Source: Lonicera japonica
Lineage: Eukaryota; Streptophyta; Magnoliopsida; Dipsacales; Caprifoliaceae
Length of the DNA: 64,000 nucleotides
Assembly: GCA_021464415.1 (NCBI GenBank)
Contig: CM038466.1
Coordinates: forward strand, 49,971,356-50,035,355
Direction: 5' to 3'
Shown: piece by piece, positions 1-11,100 of the stretch
Numbering within the stretch: position 1 is the stretch's first letter
Layout of the letters: each line of letters opens with the position of its first letter
Position numbers and translations under genes: made by a program
The notes under the pieces: model-generated
The model's database searches: none
What the model was told of the DNA's origin: nothing
The model's input: the letters and a program-made list of their open reading frames with translations, nothing else

Positions 1-1185
1 CTTTGTGCGTGAACCACATATTTTCGAACCTAAATGGAGATGGCCCCAATTTGAATGGATTCATATCAAATGTGAGAGGGACAATGATCTGAAATCAACC
101 TAACCAAAGCCTCCTGTCTAATCAAGTTGGCCAAGTCTTCCCACCCTGAAGTAAACAAGAACCGATCAATCCTTGAGTATGCTCTGCCATTTGACCAAGT
201 GAATTCAAAATTGTTTAAGCAATGATCTCTTAAATTAGTCTCATTGATGAAGTTATCAAATTATCTCATACTTCTTGTTATCCCATTATTCTTTAACCCT
301 TTCCTTTTTTTTTTTTTTCTGATAAGAATCTAACAACATTGAAATCCCCTCCAAGACACCATTTGTCCCCACAAAGACCATATAAACTTGCTAGCTCATC
401 CCAAAAATCACCACGAGACCTGTATTTATAAGGGCCATAAACCCCCGTAAACCACCACATTTCTCCACTTAACATCTTAAAATTCAAAGAAAGTGTAAAA
501 TTACTCGAAATACACTCCTCCGCTTTCAAAATCCTAATATCCCAGATTATTAAAATGCCACCAGATTTCCCAATCGACACTAGTAATGCCCAATCCTTAT
601 ATCGAACTCCCCATACCGCTCCAATCATTGCTGCAACAATATTTTCTCTCTTGGTCTCTTGAAAAATAACAACGTCCGGTTTCTCCATATTAATGAATTC
701 TTTAATGTTCCTTCTCTTCCTCTTATCTCCCAACCCCCTTATGTTCCATGATAAAATCTTCATTGATAACAAAATCGGACCCTACTTGCGCTCCTGGGCT
801 CTCTTCCTTTATCGTAATTGATCCCAAAATTAAGGTTCTTCAATTCCCTTTTCGCTTTTCTAGTGTCCTTTCTACTTGAATCCAAATTACAAATTGCTTT
901 TTTACCTCGACATGGAACCAGGTTCACCTCCATATTCTCAAGTATCCTGTTTAGTGGCACCCAATCTTTCTTACTCAATCCCACCATTCTATTAAGGTTT
1001 GAGGCCTCATTAGTTAAAGGCTTTTGAATAAGAGAAACCGAGCGGTGTTCAATATCACTGTTGGTATTATTATCACTTAATAAAGGACGAGAATCCAACA
1101 TGGGGTATTTAGCAGATTCATAAGACATCTTTGTGCTTGCAACATTTAGATCACTATTCCGCTCTTGTGGTTTCAAGCAATGCAT
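1..1185 (-). mobile_element. LINE (L1-type) fragment: ORF1 tail and endonuclease
   Basis: Reading on the minus strand, 1185-773 encodes a basic region typical of the C-terminal part of a plant LINE ORF1. It is followed at 772 by the start of an ORF2 endonuclease domain with the signature LSWNIRGLG, then VVIFQETKRE and GGDFN. The homology continues past the 293 stop towards position 1: WSNGRAYSRIDRF and LISDHCP, the terminal SDH motif of the APE-like endonuclease, can be read from about 215 to 75, with frame breaks. The element runs off the window edge, so its reverse transcriptase lies outside. Stops and a poly-T/A tract near 300 show it is a dead copy. It lies 1 kb upstream of gene 1 in opposite orientation. 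Confidence 0.85.
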
Positions 1186-1526
1186 ATAAATGGGTGAATT
1201 AATTTTATTTGTTAAAATAAAAAATTATAATTTATTAATTTACTCAAGTAAACCAACCTTAAACTAATATAATTGTCAAAAATAGCTTTTACTTAGCTAG
1301 ATATCTTTGAGTTGATAATGATGTTTTACAAAAAAAGTAACCGCTATTTACACTCTACAAAACGCATGATAACATTTTATTTATCATTCATCCGATAACA
1401 TGTGAGAATATGTTACTCGCATAATGACAAATAATTATATATTTATTTGATGATAAACAAATAAAATATTTTCAAATATTAAATTTATACTCGATTATTA
1501 TCATACAAGATGTACTTACACATTTA
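1186..1526. other. AT-rich spacer, no gene seen
   Basis: AT-rich DNA between the LINE fragment and a MITE. No coding frame or repeat structure could be supported. Confidence 0.5.
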
Positions 1527-1983
1527 GTGCGTTTGATTGCAAGCGTGGAATTTGCATGGAGAAAATGTTAGGTAATTGAATTGCCTAGAATTGAGTTGCA
1601 TGGAAAATGAAGTGTAGTGTGTTTGATTGCCTTAATTTTCTACCCGAAAATATTTTGTATTGTGGCATTTTTAATGTAGAAAAAATTATGGGTATTTTTT
1701 TTACATAATTTTATAGTCATGATGGATCTTGTTTAAATCTTGAATAACATTTTTAGTGTAGAAAATGGGTAAAATGTTGTCTCGAAAACCGTGCAATTGC
1801 CTGGAAAATAAAAACTAGCCCCCCCCAAAAAAATATTTTCCTTGTTTACAAGGAAAATGTAATGTGTGAGCCAAAGTGGGAATTCAATTGCCTAGAAAAA
1901 AAAGCCAATCAAACACCTTAAGTTGTCAAATCAAGTGGAAAATGGATATTTTCCATGGAAAATACTCCCAATCAAACACACCC
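1527..1983. mobile_element. Tourist/PIF-like MITE with TTA target duplication
   Basis: The ends are inverted: left GTGCGTTTGATTG, right (reverse complement) GGTGTGTTTGATTG. TTA lies immediately outside both ends (1524-1526 and 1984-1986), the usual PIF/Harbinger target duplication. The interior repeats GGAAAAT and TTGCCTAG words in both orientations. No coding capacity. It ends about 55 bp upstream of the candidate TATA box of gene 1, so it forms part of that promoter region. Degenerate relatives occur at 2780-3180 and 12091-12490. Confidence 0.65.
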
Positions 1984-2039
1984 TTAGTCATTTATAAGTG
2001 AGCGAATCAAGATGTCGAATATTTTCAAATATTTTGTAA

Positions 2040-2048
2040 TATAAAAAT
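2040..2048 (+). promoter_or_regulatory. Candidate TATA box of the O-fucosyltransferase gene
   Basis: TATAAAAAT lies 152-160 nt upstream of the ATG at 2200. The transcript start would then fall near 2070-2080, giving a 5' leader of about 120 nt. This is inference from sequence only; the upstream region is AT-rich, so chance matches are possible. Confidence 0.4.
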
Positions 2049-2199
2049 AACAGCAAGCTAACAAAAAGTCAAAAAAAATTCCCCATTTTCTTCCAACTTT
2101 TCACCGAAAGTATCCTGAAAACAGAAAGAACAGTAGACACACTCCATAATTCCCTCCAGTCTCCGCACTGATTTTTCTCTACCGTCTTTTCAATTGCAG

Positions 2200-5100
2200 A
2201 TGGCTTCAAACAAGAAGCAATCGCAATACACGAAACCCAATAATGCCTCCACAACCACCGACCCAAAAAATCCTTCTTCAACCTTGCCCAATTTCCGGTG
2301 GCGATCTCACTTCAAACTCCACTCCACTCACCGCCGGGAAACCCCATTCTTTGCCGGAATATTCCCCCGCCGGAACACCATCCTCCGCTACTTCCTCCTC
2401 TTGTCTATGCTCTATGTATCGGGTCTGATCCTGTGTTTGGGTCCCTTATCTGCTATCCTACACCCTCCCCCTTTGCCTGGCTCCCTTTACCTTAGCCATC
2501 ACATTTTTGAGAATCTCTGGAATGAGATTCAGACTGATAATTCTTCTGCAATTCAGGTTTGCTTCACTATATATATATATATTTCCCTGTATACATATAT
2601 TATCACATATTTTCTTGGCTTGTCTGGTTTGAGTTTTTGTTGGTTTTGGGAATCTAAAATGTAGTTTTCCGTGGAAAGTTTGAGCCTCAGTCGACTTATG
2701 TATAACCTCTTACATGAATTATAAGGGAAGTCCTTGTGTAAATTTACCAATTTAGGATAACAGGAATGAAGAAAAACTCGAACCGACCAATTAAAATGTC
2801 AAGGCAGTTGAATTCTGTAGAAAATTGTTTAAAGGTGTGTGATTTTATTTATTTTCTAGGTGGAAAATATGTACCTTGCGATACATTTTCCAACATGTGT
2901 TGTTTGATTGGGCACTTTTTACCGAGAATTCATTTTTCTTGGGGGAGGCTGCAAATTAAACCTCCTTGAATTATGCATCCTTTACTAGTAACCTTGGAAT
3001 TATAATTGCCTAGAAAACATGGCAAGCAAACGTTACCAAAAGATGTCGATTAAAAGGGAAAAAAAACACTACCAAAAAATGGAAAAGTATATGTTTTTTC
3101 CGTAACTACTTTGCCAATCAAACACATACTAACAGAATTTTAGTTCCAATTCTAGACTTGGAATTGTAGTTCCCAAACACAGTCTTTATCGGTGTACTGG
3201 AGCTCTGGCCCATTGTTCTTAGTCTCAGTGGGTGCTTGAATTCCAATTAGAAATGTTACATTTCAACTAGCTTCTATTACATCACCCCCATTCCTTCGAT
3301 ATATCACTCTAGGTGTAGCTTAGACTTTAGTCCTTTAACATATTAAGGGAAAAAGTAGCTAGCTAGGAAAGGAAAGGAAAGAGCTAGTTCTTGTTGTTGG
3401 ATAACTACCAAAGAAATGAAAATAAATCACTCATTTTGGGACGACGAAGAAGGGAAAAAAAGAGAGTTTCGTTTGAGAACTTCAAAGATGTAAGCATATA
3501 TATGTCCTTGTTAACGGATATTTTTTGCAATTACAAAAGTTTCATAAAAACTGCTTTCCTACCTCATATTCACCTCTACTGAAAACAAAATAAAATTCAA
3601 AATTTAATTTCTCGGTCCCTCCATCTCAAATTAATAGCCCGACTTTGACTTTGGTAATTTTGAGAAAACGTTATTTTAAACTTAATCAATGTTCAAGAAT
3701 ACAACTTATGTTGTGTTATGAGATTTGGTACATTGATTATGCCTCAGAAAAGGAACTGGACCATCAATTTGATATATCCCGAAAAGGAAGGTGGGACTGT
3801 TAATTTGAGGAGGAAGGAGTATAAGCGTTATGCCGTTATGCAAGACATTCATTTCCCCCCCTTTCTCTTATGCGTGTTGATCCAACGCGTGATTATTGAT
3901 CCTTTTGCCTCCTTTCCTTCATTTTCTTTTCATTCCGTCAATCCGAAGTCCAAACATATTAAAAGTGCTTGTAGAGTTTCCAAATCAATGCAAAGGATGT
4001 GATTTATGCGACTAAAGAGATTAAGAGATCTTTAATTTGATGGTTTTTTTTCTCTGAATGAAATGCCTAATCTTGGACAAAATAGGCTGCCAAAAATTGA
4101 TTATCTTATCCTAATCAACAATTCTAGAGGAACATATGCATGTGATATAAAAGACTGACGTGTCTGATGTAGTCACCATGTATTGTTTAGAATGTGGGGT
4201 CCATATGATTATATGAAATTCATCCTTCTCATAATACATGGTTATCACCTCTTGTATGATATCAATTGCTTTTAACTTCTTTTTTGATTTTTTATTGTAG
4301 TTATCTGCAGTCTGGAAACACAAAAGGAAGCTGAAAGAGCAGAAACCTTGTCCAAAGGCTTATGGCCTAGGTCGTGGTATATAATTCTACCTTTTCGTTG
4401 TCTTTGCTCTTTACTTCATCCTTTACGAGGATAGAAAATTTTGCCTTCACTATGACGTGTTTAAGAGTCCGTGTTTGACTTTCACATTTTTTGAGAATAC
4501 ATTAATTTCATCACAATCAATTGTTTAGAACAAAGCTTGTTTGCTATTGTGAGTTTTGGTAAGTTGATTTTGTTTTGAAAAGAAAAGTGGACTTGTAATT
4601 TGGGATGGAAGGAGTATTTAACAGGAATATCATAGGTATTAGAACATTTTCATATTACAAAGAAAAAAAATGCAGAAGTAGCTTTTATCTTTATGACCTA
4701 ATGCGCAAATCTTATCTATTTCAGAGACCCACATACCTGAACGTTACTTGATTATTGAGGCTAATGGGGGCCTTAATCAACAGCGCTCTTCGGTATGTGA
4801 TTCTCCCTTGTAACTTATTAGTTATAACAAACTTGGTTGACAAGTTATTGTTCTGTTTTAATTCCACTAATTGTCTCAATGCATATTGTTGGTAGTATCT
4901 CCCCACGCACTTTCCTTCAATATGTATCCTCCCATGGTTTGAAAAATTGGTGTTTATTTTAAGTCATAATTACAGTAGTTTGTGCCTGTAGATAACATAA
5001 TGTGCTTAAAGCTACCTAAAGCCTGGAAATATGTTAAATTCTAGAAGCAGTCAAGCAATAACGAAGCATTTGGCACATTGCATTCTTCTGTAAATTTCTC

Positions 5101-8100
5101 AAGACCTTTGGCAACCTGTGAGGGAAGAAAGGAGACAAAATAGAATAAATAGGATAAAAGTTTAAGTTTGAACAACTAGATCAGATCAAAATGTACCACG
5201 TCTTGCCAAAATTCTATGGACTGCATCATGTGTGTGTGCATATATTCCAGAGAGAAAACTGGTTTGACAGGTTCCTTCCAATATTAAATTGAAAAAAAAG
5301 GAAAAAGAAAAAGGGATGCCTTACTTCTCCGTAACCCATGGAGTGCTTCCTCCTCAATTTGTTTTAGCCATAAGAGACACTTTTCAATGTTTGTCCCTTA
5401 CATGGACACGCTCTTTACGAAAGGTCAAATATACCCTTACTGGACTTTTTTAATTCCTTATCCCTTATGGGTGGTTGCTTGGCCTCACCAATCACCGCTG
5501 GCGGCAGTTGCCACCGCCCTTCTAACTACTGCACTCAGGATCTTTAGTTCTTTTTTTGGTTGATAGAAACAGTAATTTTAGTTATTAAATAAAATCATTT
5601 GCTTTTGTTATTATTTTCCATCTTGTTATTAAATGGGCCCATAATGTCACAATAAAACTTATTTCCACCGTCTCACTAAAAATCAATTGCTTTTGCTATT
5701 ATTTTCCATCTTGTTATCAAATAAACAAGTAACGTCACAATAAAATTGGTTTGGTCCCAATATTATTACTATAGGGAGGTTTTCCTGTATTTGCCTATAA
5801 TATTCCCTTTTTTTTCCTCTTAACGTGCTTTTGATGTTTGTTAATACTTAATAGTTGCACTCTTCTCGCAGATCTGCAATGCAGTGGCTGTGGCAGGGCT
5901 GTTAAATGCGACACTAATCATTCCGCGCTTTGAATTTCACAATGTTTGGAGGGATATGAGGCAAGTAAATTTTTAGTCTCCCTCAGTTACTAATTTTTAT
6001 CCGATATTGCATTATAAGAAGAAAATGGGGTAATTTTTGGTCATGATCTACTGGGTTTTGTGTTGATGGGCTGCATGCAAACACAAATATGAGTTAAGAT
6101 AAAGACAAAAGGACATCATCTTATAGAAGGGGGTATGAAATTGTAAGCTTCTAATATATAAAGAGACGAAAACTTGTTAGGTGGTGAAGTTTTATAATAA
6201 ATATTGAGTAAAATACCCCATTGGCCCCTGAACTACCAGTTGCATCAATTTGGCCCCTAAACCATTGCCTTTGAGCCAATTTAGCCCTTAAACCATTGAT
6301 TGCATAATTTGGACCCTAAACTATTACATTTGCATCAATTTGGCCATTCTATTTTCATCCATTTATCAGCTGAATGGTGTGTTTGCGATTTTCGTCCCCA
6401 CTTAAGTTCTTGACAAATTTCTATAAGTGAGGTCTTATTTGTCATGTACAAAAAACCGTGACTAAATTCAGTATGTCCCAAGATTCATAGTTTTTTTTCA
6501 AATTTTGTGTCTGAACCCTTCCCCTCCCCCCTTCCCCTTTCATTCGGCTTGAACTATGGGCTATCTGTTGTTTTCCTTTTTAAATAATTTAGTAGAGTAG
6601 ACTTGGACATGAACCGTGACTAGTGGAACTAATTGAAGTTGGTTGCGGACAAATAAGACAAAAACTATGGAACAAAAATTGGATGCAATAGCTTAAGGGC
6701 CGAATAGCTGCAATTGGTAGCTCAAGGGCGAAATTGATTCAAAGGCGGATATAATTTAGAGGGTAAATAGATAAAATTGATGGTTCACGAGCCAACCAGA
6801 CAAAAAAGTAATAGTTTAGGGGCCAATCGGTTAATTTACTCTTAAATTTTAGAAGGAAGAGATTTTTATCCTGACATTAGGCATATAGTTCAAGGGCAGG
6901 GGAGAATAGTATCTCATATGATGGTGTAAAAATCTAGAAGTAGATAATTAACCAATCAATAAGTGAATATCGGTGAATAAAAAATAAACGCAGTGCAATG
7001 ATAAACACATGGCATTTTTTATTAAGGTAGGTTCCTCCGGTAACGCTTATGCTAGTCTGGCAGTACGTCCTCCTTTTGTGTGTACTTACTTTGTATTAGC
7101 TCAAAGGCAATCAATTTGGATGATAATACAAGTTATCAATCTCTCTCTATAATTTCCTTAATTCTATTTATAAGTATAGAATTATGATCACAAATATTTC
7201 AAGAAGATGAATAAAATATATAGGAGAGAAAGCGTATAAGGGTGATTGGTATTTTTTGGGGTATGAAAAGAGAGTATAAGACCCTTATATTTTTTCTTGA
7301 ATTGGCTTGTAATTGTATTGTCAATGGCTTTATATTTCTTGGATGAGATGGATGGATCTTGGAAGAGAAGAATAATGTGTTTTGAATGAATGAGGGGGGG
7401 TATTTATAGGTAAAAATGAAGGGCAAAAAGGTAATTTTTGGTGGAGGTAGGTGAGGTAGGTGAAGTGTGGTGGGTGAGGTGTGGTTGGTGAGGTGTGGTA
7501 GGTGTGGTGTGGTTGGCGTGATAGGTGAGGTATGTGAGGTGTGGAGGTAAAAATGAGATTTTACTGGAGGTAAAAAATGGGATTTTTTTGGAGGTAAAAG
7601 TGTTGAATTACCTTTGTAGGTCAATGGTAAAATTAGTATTTAACCCCATCAATTGCCCATATCCTTTATTTTTATGTTGAAAGCTGAATGTGAAGGATAA
7701 ATGTCTTTACCAGATAAGTGATCCGGCTCAAAGCTTAGGCGTGAGAGCGGGTACTTGTCGAGGAAGATAATCATGGGGAGAGCTTGAAAAATCAATGTGT
7801 AGGGCTTTGTTAGTCGTTGACCATAAGTTTGTGGAGCTCGGAAAGCTAGCTAGACTTTGATCATTAGTTTTAGAGTTTCAGAACATCATTGTGTAAGGCT
7901 GGTTAGACGTTGATCTCGAGTCTTAGTTCAAGGAAGTTAGATCTCGGATGCTAGTCATTGAGCTCGAAACATCATTGTGTAGAACTCGTTAGACATTGGA
8001 TGCAAGTCGTAGAGCTTGGAATATTAATATCTAAAGCTCGCTATACTTTTGGTCATAAATAGTTTGATTATTCGGGCCTTTTTCAACTCTTTATTATATA

Positions 8101-11100
8101 TATATATATATTTTTGAGACAACTTTCCCTTCTTTTTCGAACTCGAAATCCGTGTTCTTATCCATTTTCCTTCTTCATCTTCCTCAAGACCAAATCCATT
8201 TCTTCTAACACCATCAATTTCTTCCAACGCCATTTTTCTGTTTTGTAATACAGTTTCTTTTACAAAAGTAAACCGAAATAATGTCGAACACTCACCATTT
8301 TGCAGGTTCTCCATGTGTAACTTGCGCTTATAGTCACAAGAGATATCCTTTATCTTGCGAATATGCTAAAATTTTTCCAAATGTGATTGATCGTCAGGAT
8401 TATCACACAATTTTCACTGTTTTTGGGGTAAGGAACGTTGGCGTGATAGGTGAGGTATGTGAGGTGTGGAGGTAAAAATGAGATTTTACTGGAGTTAAAA
8501 AATGGGATTTTTTTGGAGGTAAAAGTGTTGAATTACCTTTGTAGGCCAATAGTAAAATTAGTATTTAACCCCATCAATTTATGACTCTACTCAAGACTTA
8601 GTCAAATAGAACAAATTTTTCTTTTAAGAAACCGAAGACTTAAATGAGAAAGTTGTCAGAATTTGCCTAAGTCAGAAATGGGCATGACTCTACTCAAGAC
8701 TTAGCCAAAAAGAACAAATTTTTCTTTTAAGAAATCAATAATTTCGAAAAAATTCCTATCACCATATAGGTTAGTCACCAAGCGTGAAAGGACTTCAATG
8801 CAGGCCTGCTGAGAACTGATTGACATAATGTTTAATTATGTTTTACTTTAAAAAAAAGGTCTATGCTTTAAACAATAATAAGTGGAATATCTCCGGAATG
8901 TTTGTACAAAACCCTCACTAGATGTGCACATTATCTAGTCACTAAAAAAAGCTGAAGAATCCAAAGATCAACGGCATCAAAATTCAAAATAGTACTAAAA
9001 TCAGAAGAAGAAGAATCAGAAAAATCACGTCCTATACCCCCTAAAGCTGTCCAATCAGGGCTCGTTGGTTCGGCAACCTTTGCAACAAAATCTGCTTGCG
9101 AGGATGGCGATAAAAAACCGTCCAAGGCAGCCTGATGATAGGCGTTCGAGGTAACTTGGTAATAAGACAGATTCGGAAATGACGGCAAATCCACTTTAGT
9201 CAGAAGAGTCCCGTTTTCTATAAGATTTACGGTAGGCGGAGGGATCTCAGGTGCAATCTCTTCTGGCGACATGAGGAGCCTTAAAAAACCTCCGGAAACA
9301 GGTTCTGGAAGATTCACGACAGTCGGAATAACATCAGGCGCGTTATTTTCTGCCGACGAAAAGAACCTCGAGAAACCTCGAGGAGGAGCAAATGAGTATA
9401 ACGGGTTAACGCAGGAATACTTTCCTTCTAACCGAGCCTCAAATGCCGTCACCCGTGCTTGTAACTCTTTCACCTTCTGTTCAAGAGAAGCAAGGAGAGT
9501 AGTACAACCTTTAGTGGGATTCTCGATTCTCGCCGTGGCTTCAAAAAGATATGAACTGAGAGTCTCAAGATGTTGGTCTTCGGGGACATCTTGCAAAAAA
9601 GATGCAACGTTCCTTACCCCAAAAACAGTGAAAATTGCGTGATAATCCTGACGATCAATCACATTTGGAAAAATTTTAGCATATTCGCAAGATAAAGGAC
9701 ATCTCTTGTGGCTATAAGCGCAAATTGCACATGGAGGACTTGCAAAACGGTGTGTGTTCGACATTATTTCGGTTTACTTTTGTAAAAGAAACTGTATTAC
9801 AAAACAGAAAAATGGCGTTGGAAGAAATGGATGGTGTTGGAAGAAATGGATTGGGTCTCGAGGAAGATGAAGAGGGAGAATGGATAAGAGCACGGATTTC
9901 GAGTTCGGAAAAGAAGGGAAAGTTGTCTAAAAAAAAATAATATATATATATATATATATGTATATATAAAATAAAGAGTTGGAAAAGGCTCAAATAATCA
10001 AACTATTTATGACCAAAAGTATAGCGAGCTTAGATATTAATGTTCTAAGCTCTACGACTTGCATCCAATGTTTAACGAGTTTTATACATTGATGTTCGAG
10101 TTCAATGACTAGCATCCGAGATCTAGCTTCCTTGAACTAAGACTCGAGATCAACGTCTAGCCAGCCTTACACAATGATGTTCTGAAACTCTAAGACTAAT
10201 GATCAAAGTCTAGCTAGCTTTACATATTAATGTTCCGAGCTCCACAAACTTATAGTCAAGGGCTAACAAAGCCCTACACATTGATTATTCAAGTTCTCCC
10301 CATGATTATCTTCCTCGACAAGTACTCGCTCTCACGCCTAAGCTTTGAGCCGGATCACTTATCCGGCAAAGACATTTATCCTTCACATTCAGCTTTCAAC
10401 ATAAAAATAAAGGATAGGGGCAATTGATGGGGTTAAATACAAATTTTACTATTGGCCTACCCTCTAAATTATATCCGCCTTTAAATCAATTTCGCCCTTG
10501 AACTACCAATTGCGTCTATTCGGCCCTTAAGCTATTGCATTTCTGTCAATTCGGCCCTTCCATCTAATTTTTGTTCCATAGTTTTTGTCTTATTTGTGCG
10601 CAACCAACTTCAATTAGTTCCACTAGTCACGGTTTATGTCCAAGTCTACTCTACTAAATTATTTAAAAAGGAAAACAACAAATAGCCCATAGTTCAAGCC
10701 GAATGAAAGGGGAAGGGGAGAGGGGAGGGTTCAGACACTACATTGGACATAAACTATGAATCTTGGGACATACTGAATTTAGTCACGGTTTTTTGTACAT
10801 GACAAATAGGACCTCACTTACAGAAATTTGTGAAGAACTTAAGTGGGGACGAAAATCGCAAACACACCATTCAGCTGATAAATGGATGAAATTAGAGGGG
10901 CCAAATTGATGCAAATGTAATAGTTTAGGGTCCAAATTATGCAATCAATGGTTTAAGGGCTAAATTGGCTCAAAGGCAATAGTTTAGGGACCAAATTGAT
11001 GCAACTGGTAGTTCAGGGGCCAATGGGGTATTTTACTCAATATTTATTATAAAACTTCACCACCTAACAAGTTTCTGTCTCTTTGTATATTAGAAGCTTA

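Noticed and set aside
2190..2199. Acceptor-like TTTTCAATTGCAG just before the ATG, suggesting a 5' UTR intron
   Set aside because: No convincing upstream donor or leader exon; the TATA candidate at 2040 allows a simple leader.
5684..5747. CRISPR-like spaced repeats
   Set aside because: Only two copies, unlike spacer structure, eukaryotic context.
7199..7624. 141-codon Pro/His/Thr-rich minus-strand frame
   Set aside because: It lies inside the gypsy LTR; the composition comes from the CCACACC-rich repeat, with no domain.
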